The translations under genes and the position numbers were made by a program. A DNA stretch of 36,368 nt, taken from contig JAPLNP010000454.1 in NCBI GenBank assembly GCA_026401055.1, positions 1 through 36,368 of the forward strand, given 5' to 3'. This DNA comes from Planctomycetia bacterium. GTDB taxonomy: Bacteria; Planctomycetota; Planctomycetia; Pirellulales; Thermoguttaceae. Of the stretch, positions 1 through 7,275 are shown in pieces. Each line of letters starts with the position of its first letter. Within the stretch, counting starts at the first letter, position 1. The notes beneath the pieces were generated by a model. It was not told where the DNA came from. It searched no databases and worked only from the letters and a program-made list of their open reading frames with translations.

Positions 1-17
1 GTACAATAACTCATCTC

Positions 18-88
18 GGCCTCCTTGCCGGTTTTCAAGGGTCTTGTGACGCAAACAAAACACCCTTGTAGGCAAGGTAGGCCGTTTT
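18..88 (+). terminator. Nested hairpin followed by T-run, possible terminator
   Basis: Outer arms GGCCTCCTTGCC (18-29) and GGCAAGGTAGGCC (71-83) pair with one bulged base. Inside them CAAGGGT (36-42) pairs with ACCCTTG (62-68). The right arm is followed by GTTTTTG. This could be a rho-independent terminator for a plus-strand gene lying left of the window. The large central loop and internal asymmetry also fit a palindromic repeat element. Confidence 0.35.
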
Positions 89-119
89 TGCTATGTCATT
101 TTCAACAAATCACTTACGA

Positions 120-369
120 CCCAGGAAGTGCCATTAGGGCAACGCCCTGGTGACAGGAAACGTCGTGGACGTTGGTCGGGCCAACGGCCCAAGTGTTCCT
201 CAGCGGAACGGTTGGCCCGTTGGGCCGGAGGAAAGACAGAGTGTGTGCCCTCGGTCCCCAGGGCGGCGCCCTGGGCTGGGTGAACCAAGCCCCTTCGGGG
301 CAAACTGCGCGTCGCGTGGCGCGGCACAAGATCGGCCGCCAGGTTCCTGGGCCTGGTGTCCAGATTCCT
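120..369. repeat. Multi-hairpin interspersed element
   Basis: A run of perfect short hairpins packs this stretch: AGGGC/GCCCT at 136-148; GGGCCAAC (178-185) with GTTGGCCC (211-218) enclosing GTTCC/GGAAC (195-209); CCCAGGGC/GCCCTGGG at 257-275; GCCCC/GGGGC at 289-301. The minus-strand translation reads like the low-complexity 'RPNGPTV' and 'HQGVALMAL' text that I recall from many planctomycete hypothetical proteins. I take it as a non-coding interspersed repeat. It begins exactly where the dinD-type homology stops, so it may have truncated that gene. Confidence 0.5.
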
Positions 370-615
370 TCGTTGCGCACCCTTCCCAAGGGGGACCATT
401 TTGCCGACCCCGGCAAAATGATCCTTTGGATCGTAACCCGAGTTCTGACAAGCGGTTACGGCCTTCCGCACGACCTCCTCGAATCGCCGCCATGTTTGGT
501 AGCCCAGAATCCGCTGGAGGTCCCGGGCAAGCCAGAACTCGACGCCGGTCTCCTCCTCGACGTGTACCAGTTGCTCGAAGCTGCCGTGCAGCCGCTCGAT
601 CAGTTCTCTTTTCAT
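370..615 (-). pseudogene. dinD: DinD-type protein, N-terminal fragment
   Basis: The first 82 residues from the ATG at 615 resemble the start of DNA damage-inducible protein D (BRO-N-like domain). Recognisable pieces are EFWLARDLQRILGY, 'KAVTACQNSG' and 'DHFAGVGKMV'. DinD is known in E. coli as an inhibitor of RecA filaments. In the family a conserved 'LSRYACYLI' block follows the GAQR motif. Here the frame instead enters the multi-hairpin repeat and continues for about 90 unrelated residues to a stop at 91. The full-length family is about 270-300 aa, so less than a third remains. A perfect 10-bp hairpin (397-406 with 411-420) lies inside the fragment, in the conserved HFAGVGKM codons. I infer a decayed gene cut by the repeat; expression of the remnant cannot be excluded. 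Confidence 0.6.
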
Positions 616-735
616 CACCGCATTGCTCCTGTTCGGTTGCGGGCGGCCAAGCCAAGAACGACACTGAAAGAGTCAACACGCAATTCGCACGCGTTTTGCC
701 GGTGCCACCCTCCCGTCCAGATGCACGCGGCGAGC

Positions 736-1475
736 CTACTTCGCATCGGGCATCTTGCTGGCGGCATTTTCGCCAATATCAACGAGCGTCAGGTGCCAAA
801 CCAGGGTCCCGTTCACCGAATGGAGCGTCCAGCGACTGGTGACGACGCCGAAGGGGCTGGCGGCGTGCATGCGGTTCTCCAGTTCGCACTTCTGATAGAC
901 GTCCGGTAGGGCGTCGCCTCGGCTGCTATTCAACTTGAGCGTTCCCCGCACCCCTTCGCAGGCGAGTTTGCCCAGCTTGCTGTCGATCTCGGCTGTTGCC
1001 AGCCGTTCACCGTCCTGAAGCGGTCCTGAGAGAATGATTGGCAGCGGCGTCCTGCCGTCGCCGAGGTTTTCCATCTTCTGGGAGGAATCGTCTGCCTCCG
1101 ACCGATACCAAGCGCGCAACACGTGGTCCAGCGGCGACTGTCCCTTGACGAGATGCTTTTCAGCAATAAGCACTTTGCACCAATCACTTTTTCTCAATTG
1201 CCCTTCCCCGTTTGCCAGCTTGAAATCAAATTGAACTTCAATCCAACGGCACGGCTCGCTCTTTTCGATGACGCGACCCACGGAGGCAATGCGTAATGCG
1301 CCTGTCATGGTCGCGGTTGTCCCAAGCTCTCTCCCGCATTCTTGGAGATGCCGTCAAGCTGGTAGGTCGCCCAGGTACCGTCCTTGGGCAGTCTATGGAG
1401 CAGACCATCGGCCTGGGTCACACCGGCAGGCACCGCGAACAGCAGAATCGCCGTGATCCAGCGGAATGCGAACAT
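736..1475 (-). pseudogene. Secreted protein of unknown function, frameshifted
   Basis: Two minus-strand frames appear to be one gene. The first (1475 to 1305) encodes a signal peptide (MFAFRWITAILLFAVPAG, cleavage near AQADG) and then 'LPKDGTWATYQLDG'. The second (1308 to 736, 190 aa) continues with 'GALRIASVGRV' and 'PCRWIEVQFDFKL'. Planctomycete proteins I recall run these two pieces together in one frame ('DGTWVKYE...GTLTIASVG...PCRWIE'). The junction is an ATGA, so the stop of part one overlaps a possible ATG of part two; translational coupling could still make both halves. The upstream xylA stop is 44 nt before the ATG at 1475, and an alternative ATG lies at 1484. The function is not known to me. 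Either a real frameshift mutation or a sequencing error would explain the break. Confidence 0.55.
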
Positions 1476-1519
1476 GGCAAGCATCCCTTCGGATGAACAG
1501 AAAACGGCGGGCGGCCGCC

Positions 1520-2830
1520 TCAAAACACGTACCGGTTGACCAGGTTCTCGAACGCTTCTTGGCGGCCGCTTTGGTTGGCGCGGACGTCGCCTTGGGCAAG
1601 CATGTACTTTTCGAGCGAGGCGAAGTCGTGCTTGCCGGACTCGATCTCGGCGCCGATGCCGGCGTCCCAACTGGCGTAGCGGTCCTTGACCCAGGCGGCC
1701 AACTCGCCGTCGGCGCGGATGGCGGCCGCGATTTTCAGGCCCTTGGCGAACGTGTCCATGCCTCCGACGTGGGCATGAAACAGGTCGATCGGCTCGATAC
1801 TCTCGCGGCGCACCTTGGCGTCGAAATTCAGCCCGCCGGTCGTCAGCCCGCCGTACTTCATGATGATGAGCATGATCTTCGTGGTCAGGTACACGTCGGT
1901 CGGGAACTGGTCGGTGTCCCAACCCAGCAGCAGGTCGCCCGTGTTGGCGTCGACCGAGCCCAAAAAGCCCTGCGAGCCGGCGTAGTCCAGTTCGTGCTCG
2001 ACCGTGTGGCCGGCCAGCGTGGCGTGGTTCGTCTCGATGTTCATCTTGACGTGGTCCGCCAGATCGTACGCGCGAAGGAAGTTGATGCACGCCGCCGAGT
2101 CGAAGTCGTACTGGTGTTTCGTCGGTTCCTTGGGCTTGGGCTCGAAGTAGAACTGGCCCGTGAAGCCGATCCGCCGGGCGTAGTCGACCGCCATGTGCAT
2201 GAACGCGGCCAGGTGGTCCACCTCCCGCTTCATGTCGGTGTTCCACAGGTTCTGATAGCCCTCGCGGCCGCCCCAGAACACGTAACCCGCGCCGCCGAGT
2301 TCCTTGGTCACCTCCAGGGCTTTCTTGACCTGGGCGGCGGCATGGGCGAAGGCGTCGGCGTTGCAGCTCGTGGCTGCGCCGTGCACGTAGCGGGGATTGC
2401 TGAACAGATTGGCGGTGCCCCAGAGCAGCTTGACGCCGGTCCGCTTCTGCTCCTCTTTGAGCACCCGGACGACCTGGTCGAGGTTGCGGTTGGTCTCGGC
2501 GAGGTTTCCGCCCTCGGGCGCGACGTCGCGGTCGTGGAAGCAGTAGAACCCCGCGCTGAGCTTCTCGCAGAACTCGAAGAAAACCCGGACGCGGTTGCAG
2601 GCGTTGTCGACCGTGTCTGCCCCTTCCCACGGCCGGAGCATCGTGCCGGGGCCGAACGGATCGGAGCCCGTGCCGCGCATCGTGTGCCAGTAGGCGACGC
2701 TGAAGCGGAGGTGGTCCTTCATTGTCTTGCCTTCGACCACTTCGTTTTCGTCGTAATGGCGAAACACCAAGGGGTTTTTCGAATCGGGGCCCTCGAAGGC
2801 GATCTTCTGGACGTTTGGAAATCCGGTCAT
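1520..2830 (-). CDS. xylA: Xylose isomerase
   Basis: This 436-aa protein matches the long (group II) xylose isomerases, which interconvert D-xylose and D-xylulose, and glucose and fructose, in the cytoplasm using two divalent metals. Visible family signatures are [10 protein letters not shown] near the N-terminus, the catalytic His/Asp stretch [12 protein letters not shown] (about 96-107; His99 and Asp102 match the catalytic pair), VFWGGREGY with the following LWNTD, and the metal/substrate segment YFEPKPKEP near residues 215-235. The length is normal and the frame is intact. It follows the SDR gene by 331 nt on the same strand, so it may have its own promoter in the repeat-containing gap. 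No xylulokinase gene is nearby. Its product would feed the pentose phosphate pathway. Confidence 0.95.
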   Translation of the reverse strand: MTGFPNVQKIAFEGPDSKNPLVFRHYDENEVVEGKTMKDHLRFSVAYWHTMRGTGSDPFGPGTMLRPWEGADTVDNACNRVRVFFEFCEKLSAGFYCFHDRDVAPEGGNLAETNRNLDQVVRVLKEEQKRTGVKLLWGTANLFSNPRYVHGAATSCNADAFAHAAAQVKKALEVTKELGGAGYVFWGGREGYQNLWNTDMKREVDHLAAFMHMAVDYARRIGFTGQFYFEPKPKEPTKHQYDFDSAACINFLRAYDLADHVKMNIETNHATLAGHTVEHELDYAGSQGFLGSVDANTGDLLLGWDTDQFPTDVYLTTKIMLIIMKYGGLTTGGLNFDAKVRRESIEPIDLFHAHVGGMDTFAKGLKIAAAIRADGELAAWVKDRYASWDAGIGAEIESGKHDFASLEKYMLAQGDVRANQSGRQEAFENLVNRYVF

Positions 2831-3161
2831 GGTGAGTTCTCCGTGATTACTGGTTGAATTAGAGAGGAGCGAACGACTTCAACACAAATAGTGGGCAACG
2901 TCCGGATGTTTCACGCAAAGGCGCGGAGGCGCAAAGAGCTTTCGGACCGATGGGAACACCGTCGGCACAAGTCAATCATCGTGCTTCGAGCCTTCGAGTT
3001 GGGAAAACAGGTTTCTTTGCGTCTTGGCGCCTTTGCGTGAGCCCTTCTCGCGATAGCGACGCCAAAGTGTCCGGACTGACAAGATCAAGGAGATGACCTT
3101 GCGACGCCCCACTCATTGGCATTCCATCGTGCTTGTATTGACAATCCGGTCGAACACGCTT
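2831..3161. other. Gap between SDR and xylA
   Basis: The 331-nt gap has no convincing ORF. It contains an inverted pair of about 27 nt (2911-2937 and 3014-3040) that could form a long stem with a 76-nt loop. No clear promoter for xylA was found. Confidence 0.6.
2911..3040. repeat. Inverted repeat pair of the CGCAAAGGCGC type
   Basis: TCACGCAAAGGCGC at 2911-2924 is perfectly inverted as GCGCCTTTGCGTGA at 3027-3040. The match extends over 27 nt with 24 matches (2911-2937 against 3014-3040). Short repeats built on 'ACGCAAAGGCGCAAAG' are widespread in environmental bacterial genomes. The pair lies between the stop of the SDR gene and the start of xylA on the same strand, so it could end or attenuate SDR transcription. 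Confidence 0.7.
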
Positions 3162-3956
3162 CTACGTCTGCCGCAGGACGAGCCAGTCGCCCAGACGGGG
3201 CCACAGTTGGGCCAAGGCGAACAGCAGCCGGGCACGGCCGGGCACGACCAATTCCGGTTGGCGGCGCTCGCACGCGCGGAGGATCGCGCCGGCGAGCCAC
3301 TCCGGCGGGATGGCCTTGGTTCGCACGCCCGCCCCAGGACGCCGCGCTCGCTCGGGCACGTCTTCGAGGCCCGCGAGCGGGTAAAGCCGCTCGTCTTTTC
3401 TGGCGACCGGACCCGGGCAGACCAGCAGAACGTGCAGCCCCTCGGGTCCCAGTTCCAGCCGCAATTGCTGCGAATAGGCCGCCACGGCGAACTTCGTGGC
3501 CGGATACGCGCCCACCCAACGCGCGGCCGACTTCGCCGCCAGCGAGCCGATATTGACGACGTGTCCCCGCCGCTTGAGCAGATGAGGAACCGCCGCCCGG
3601 GTGCAGCGGACCGTGGCCAGAAAGTTCAGCTCCATCCACTGGCGGAACACGTCCGGCGTGGTGTCGAGCACCTTGCCGCGATGGGTCCGCCCGGCGTTGT
3701 TCACCAAGGCGTCCAGGCGTCCAAAGCGGTCGAGCGCGGCATCGAACAGCCGGTCGACGTCCTCCTGCCGGGTGATGTCGGCGTGGACGCCCAGCGCGGC
3801 GGGCCCCAATTCGTCCGCCGCCCGGGCGACCGCCTCCGGCTCCAAGCCCGCGATCGCCACCTTCGCGCCCACGTCGATCATCGCCCGGGCGATCACCCGG
3901 CCCAATCCGCTGGAGCCGCCCGTGACCAGAACGACTTTGTCCTGCCAATAGCTCAT
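3162..3956 (-). CDS. SDR family oxidoreductase
   Basis: This 264-aa classical short-chain dehydrogenase/reductase has a complete NAD(P)-binding Rossmann fold: cofactor glycine motif TGGSSGLG (12-19), NNAG (86-89), and catalytic Ser138 (NIGS) with Tyr151 and Lys155 (YPATK). The post-catalytic 'VCPGPV' segment is also typical. The C-terminus is rich in Arg and Leu, ending LWPRLGDWLVLRQT, and could form an amphipathic or membrane-associated helix, as in some DHRS7-like SDRs. The substrate cannot be inferred. The gene starts 39 nt after the MocA-type oxidoreductase stop and is probably co-transcribed with it. The ATG at 3956 gives the full N-terminal strand before the glycine motif. Confidence 0.9.
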   Translation of the reverse strand: MSYWQDKVVLVTGGSSGLGRVIARAMIDVGAKVAIAGLEPEAVARAADELGPAALGVHADITRQEDVDRLFDAALDRFGRLDALVNNAGRTHRGKVLDTTPDVFRQWMELNFLATVRCTRAAVPHLLKRRGHVVNIGSLAAKSAARWVGAYPATKFAVAAYSQQLRLELGPEGLHVLLVCPGPVARKDERLYPLAGLEDVPERARRPGAGVRTKAIPPEWLAGAILRACERRQPELVVPGRARLLFALAQLWPRLGDWLVLRQT

Positions 3957-3995
3957 GCGGATAGGGTACAGGAATCGGGGGCCGGGGGCCAGGGG

Positions 3996-5330
3996 TCACC
4001 CAATCAGATACGGTGCCCTCCGCGTCCGGCTCATCAGGGCATTGGCTTGTTCGTCGCCGACGAACTGGTACTTGGCCGGATCGAACGTCACTTTGCGCTT
4101 CAAGAGCATGGCGATGTTGGCCATGTGGCAGGCGTTGACCGAGTTCGCGTGGGTGTAGACGTCCGAGATCGGCAGTTCCCGGGTCTTGACGCACTCGAAG
4201 AAGTTGGCCATGTGGCCGCGGCGGGGCTTGCCGCGGTAGAGCTTGAGCACGGCTTCGTCGAGCCATTGGCGGTCGGCGGGGTTCTTCTCGATCTCTTCCA
4301 CGGGACGCCCCGTCAGGCCGCCGCGGTTGACGCGGATCTTGCCCTTCTCGCCCTCGATCAAGAGTTCGTTCTCCCCGCTGGTCAGGTTGATGGTGTTGCC
4401 GTTGGGGAGCTTGAGATTGCAGTTGAACGCCGCGGCCACGTTGAACGCCGGCGGGATTTTCACCTTGCCGTTGAGGAAGTCGAAGATATTGACGTCGGCC
4501 GGCAGTCCGGGGAACTCGCCCTTGCCCTCGGCCTCGACGATGCCCGTCTTGTCGCCGCTCAGGGCCCAGAGGGCGATGTCCGTGTGATGCACCCCCCAGT
4601 CGGTCACCTGGCCGCCGGAGTACTCCAGCCACCAGCGGAAATCCCAGCCGATCCGCTTGGGGCAAAAATCGACCTTGGGAGCCTGGCCGAGCCAGAATTC
4701 CCAGTCGAGCACCTTGGGCGGCTCCTCCGACGGGAACGGCCCGCCCGTCGTCGCCGTGCCGACCGAACTCAGGGCGCGCAGCTTGTCGCCGAGCCGGCCG
4801 CTCTGGGCAATCACGACGGCCTTGAGGAAGCGGTCTTCGTGCTCGCTGCGCTGCTGCGTGCCCACCTGGAAAACCTTGCCCGTCGCCTTCACCGCGTCCT
4901 GAATCTGCTTGCTCTCCTCCATCGTCAGGGTCAGCGGCTTCTCGCAGTAAACGTCCTTTCCAGCGCGCATGGCGTCGATGGAGATTTTGACGTGCCAATG
5001 GTCGGGCGTGCCGCAGGTGATCGCGTCGACGTCCTTGCGGTCGAGGATTTTGCGGTAGTCGCCGTGGATTTCGCACTTGCCGCCGTAGGGCTCGGCGAAC
5101 TTCTCGGCATTGGTGCGATGGACGTCGGCGCAGGCGACCATGTTGCCCAGCCCGGCGGCCTGGCGGCCGATGTCGGTGCCGCGTCCCCCCACGCCGATGG
5201 CCGCCACAGTCAACTTGTCGTTCGCCGCCTGGGCCACGGCCCGGGCACTGGTCCAGAAGTACGGCGCGGCGACCAGCGTCCCGGCGGCCCCCTTGAGAAC
5301 GTCACGACGGGTGAACTTGGCATGACTCAT
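3996..5330 (-). CDS. Gfo/Idh/MocA family oxidoreductase with Tat signal
   Basis: This 444-aa NAD(P)-dependent oxidoreductase of the glucose-fructose oxidoreductase family starts with a twin-arginine signal (FTRRDVLKGAAGTLVAAPYF at 6-25), so it is probably exported folded with its cofactor. The Rossmann motif GVGGRG follows, then the family EKP motif in DVYCEKPLTL (Lys is catalytic in relatives). A tryptophan-rich segment near 'DWEFWLGQAP' and 'VTDWGVHH' is typical of planctomycete members of the PF01408/PF19051 type. I chose the ATG at 5330 because a GAGGAG ribosome-binding site precedes it and the Tat motif then lies at the usual position. An in-frame upstream start at 5411 is unlikely. The substrate is probably a sugar or sugar derivative. 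It heads the group with the SDR and xylA. Confidence 0.92.
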   Translation of the reverse strand: MSHAKFTRRDVLKGAAGTLVAAPYFWTSARAVAQAANDKLTVAAIGVGGRGTDIGRQAAGLGNMVACADVHRTNAEKFAEPYGGKCEIHGDYRKILDRKDVDAITCGTPDHWHVKISIDAMRAGKDVYCEKPLTLTMEESKQIQDAVKATGKVFQVGTQQRSEHEDRFLKAVVIAQSGRLGDKLRALSSVGTATTGGPFPSEEPPKVLDWEFWLGQAPKVDFCPKRIGWDFRWWLEYSGGQVTDWGVHHTDIALWALSGDKTGIVEAEGKGEFPGLPADVNIFDFLNGKVKIPPAFNVAAAFNCNLKLPNGNTINLTSGENELLIEGEKGKIRVNRGGLTGRPVEEIEKNPADRQWLDEAVLKLYRGKPRRGHMANFFECVKTRELPISDVYTHANSVNACHMANIAMLLKRKVTFDPAKYQFVGDEQANALMSRTRRAPYLIG

Positions 5331-5596
5331 GGGTGGACTCCTCGTGTCAGGTGGGATCTGGTAGATTGGAGGGGAGGTACGATGGCGGGCAGCAGGACGC
5401 CGGAGCGGCACAACCTCTCTCAGCGTGCCAGTCTAACCGCAGGAAGGATCCCGGGGCAAGATCCCGCGGCGGCAGGTAGTGGTAGAATTTCGCCCAAGAA
5501 ATCCTGGATGTACAGGACGAATGCCGATTTGGCCTTGCCGCGCCCCCTATCTTTAGGTAAAGTCCTGCCCCGGTAAAGGAATACCAGGAGGCGATC
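5331..5596. other. Divergent spacer between oxidoreductase and nuclease genes
   Basis: A 266-nt spacer between two divergently oriented genes must hold promoters in both directions. The only firm signal is the AGGAGG ribosome-binding site at 5586-5591, five nt before the nuclease ATG. No well-spaced -35/-10 pair was recognised. Confidence 0.5.
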
Positions 5597-6223
5597 ATGG
5601 ACGAACATGCGGCTTGTACTCCGGTTCCACTATCCCGAGAAGGATTCAACAGGAAGGTAGTCTTGCCGTGTGGGCTAAAGACGGCGCACGTCCAGAAGGC
5701 AATGGCGGACTTCCTTGACTTTCTTGGGTTCCTCAATCAGCAGTTGAGTACGCGCGAATTGCCCCGGCTCGAATCGTCCCTCATGCCCGCGAACTTCTCC
5801 AGCATGGTTGGTGAGTTCATGTCGGCAACGATCCCGAAGTACTGCAGGACGCTGGCAAAGAACACCTACCACAACGGGCACCCGGATCTTGTGCCGGCGG
5901 GCAGATTTCAGCGCAACGCTTGCCAACATGGAACGGAGGGAATCGAAATCAAAGCCTCCCGGCACGGGAGCGGCTGGCAGGGGCACAACGTCGAAGACAC
6001 TTGGCTTATGGTCTTCGTTTTCCATGCCAACAGCGCGCGAGATGCCAGCCTGGAAATCGAGCCAAAGCCCTTTCGATTCGTCAAGGTCGTTGGGGCACAA
6101 CTGGAGAAGAGCGATTGGGCCTTCTCCGGTCGGTCAGAGACAAGCCGGCGGACGATTACCGCAAGCGTGACCCGTAGCGGCTTTGAAAAAATGGAAGCAA
6201 ACTGGGTCTACCGGTCAGAATAG
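5597..6223 (+). CDS. Putative type II restriction endonuclease (PD-(D/E)XK)
   Basis: This 208-aa protein has a plausible PD-(D/E)XK nuclease core: HPD (Asp97), then 19 residues later EIK (Glu117, Lys119), followed by ASRHGSGWQGHN, a pattern of substrate-side basic and aromatic residues. A hydrophobic strand (WLMVFVF, 136-142) follows the catalytic strand as expected for the fold. Its stop overlaps the end of a convergent DNA methyltransferase gene by 9 nt. Nuclease with adjacent methyltransferase is the signature of a type II restriction-modification system that cuts unmethylated DNA in the cytoplasm. An ideal AGGAGG site lies 5 nt before the ATG. The base composition looks less GC-rich than the neighbouring genes, suggesting transfer. 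I cannot assign a recognition site, and the nuclease role is inferred from motif plus context. Confidence 0.75.
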   Translation: MDEHAACTPVPLSREGFNRKVVLPCGLKTAHVQKAMADFLDFLGFLNQQLSTRELPRLESSLMPANFSSMVGEFMSATIPKYCRTLAKNTYHNGHPDLVPAGRFQRNACQHGTEGIEIKASRHGSGWQGHNVEDTWLMVFVFHANSARDASLEIEPKPFRFVKVVGAQLEKSDWAFSGRSETSRRTITASVTRSGFEKMEANWVYRSE

Positions 6224-7141
6224 CCGCGCGCCGGCGCCGACCAATTCGTCAACATTGGTTTCCAGGTCTCTGAGGCGGGGAATCGCCCGTTGCGCCAACT
6301 CAAAGTATTCGCGGTGCCGTTCAACGCCGATGCTCTGGATGCCCACCGCCTCGCAAGCGGCGATCGTTGACCCGGATCCCATGAAAGGATCGGCAACGAC
6401 ACCCTCGCCCAAGGGCAGCGCGGCATAAACTAGGCGCCGGAGAAGGGATTGCGGCTTCAGGCTGGGGTGGTCCGCAATGTCGCGTTCCCTCTGGGGAGTG
6501 CGCTCACTGGGGATTAGATCCTCAAAAGGACCGTCCGGGTATCGGCGCAGCCCACCCGTTTGGTACTTCCGAAGGCAATCGGAGACTTTTAAGTCACCCA
6601 TTGGCTTACGGAGCAAGCCCCAGGGTTCATAGCAACCCCGCGGCATCGAAGACACACCGGGAAACTCCTCTTCCGCATTCTTCGGCCGATCGCCACCTCG
6701 CAGGGTCCGAACAAGGCGGATGATTTCGCCCCGAAACTCCAGGCCGCCGTCAACCAAGGCGTCATAGAGAAGCTGAGCAATGAAGGCGTTCGTTGCAATG
6801 AAGACGTGAGCACCCGGGCGAAGTGCGTGGCAGACAAGTCGGCCCCATTCAACGAAAAACTGCCGGAGACGGTCCCGCTCTTTCGCGTTCAATGCCGTGA
6901 AACGAGGGAGCGGGGAACGGGTGTGACCGTCGAACGACGGCGGTATCCGCCAGATTCCGCCATTGCCGTTTGCGCGCTTCTCCAGTTGGTCAATATCGTA
7001 TTCCTTTACCCCATAGGGAGGGTCCGTCACAATGGCGTGTAGCGTGTTCTCCGGCAGTGCCGCAAGCCACTCGACACAGTCCGCGTGAATGATTGCTGAC
7101 TTGCCAACCTTCGCATGTTCGTATGTGAGAAAAATGTCCAT
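6215..7141 (-). CDS. DNA methyltransferase, beta-class N4/N6 type
   Basis: This 308-aa site-specific DNA methyltransferase transfers a methyl group from S-adenosylmethionine to adenine N6 or cytosine N4. The catalytic motif IV DPPY is at 40-43. The AdoMet-binding motif I DPFMGSG is at 251-257, preceded by the motif X-like HPSLKP (225-230). The order IV, target-recognition domain, X, I defines the beta class. The region between (about 60-220) is the likely target-recognition domain. Family length is normal. It converges on the putative nuclease gene with a 9-nt overlap, so antisense read-through could affect both. The upstream spacer carries two palindromic sites that could be operators for self-limitation. 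The ATG at 7141 places motif IV at the usual distance from the N-terminus. Confidence 0.93.
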   Translation of the reverse strand: MDIFLTYEHAKVGKSAIIHADCVEWLAALPENTLHAIVTDPPYGVKEYDIDQLEKRANGNGGIWRIPPSFDGHTRSPLPRFTALNAKERDRLRQFFVEWGRLVCHALRPGAHVFIATNAFIAQLLYDALVDGGLEFRGEIIRLVRTLRGGDRPKNAEEEFPGVSSMPRGCYEPWGLLRKPMGDLKVSDCLRKYQTGGLRRYPDGPFEDLIPSERTPQRERDIADHPSLKPQSLLRRLVYAALPLGEGVVADPFMGSGSTIAACEAVGIQSIGVERHREYFELAQRAIPRLRDLETNVDELVGAGARLF

Positions 7142-7177
7142 GATCTCAGTTTATCGGCTGGTTGGTGGGTGACAAGG

Positions 7178-7226
7178 AGGATATCCTGTGACTTATACCA
7201 CACGTTAGTAGGGTATACAATATCCT
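7178..7226. promoter_or_regulatory. Palindromic sites upstream of the methyltransferase gene
   Basis: AGGATATCCT (7178-7187) is a perfect 10-bp palindrome. A second dyad, AGGGTAT-ACA-ATATCCT (7210-7226), shares the half-site ATATCCT and matches its inverse at 6 of 7 positions. Both lie 37-85 nt upstream of the methyltransferase ATG, in the divergent spacer shared with the plus-strand gene at 7276. They could bind a dimeric regulator, or the methyltransferase itself, but no controller protein gene is seen beside the pair. Confidence 0.35.
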
Positions 7227-7275
7227 ATGATGGGCTAAAAAGGCTTTTGTCGCCGATCCCACGGAGATTCGTTCC

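Larger units (their letters stand above)
1..369. other. Left-edge region without an intact gene
   Basis: No convincing complete gene is seen before the dinD-type fragment at 370. The stretch holds a nested hairpin followed by a T-run at 18-88 and a cluster of short perfect hairpins at about 136-301, described separately. The open frames here run through those hairpins and resemble no protein family I know. Confidence 0.6.

Noticed and set aside
1466-2857. 463-codon plus-strand ORF opposite xylA
   Set aside because: It is the antisense of a clear xylose isomerase gene; its composition follows the codon bias of the minus strand and shows no family motifs.
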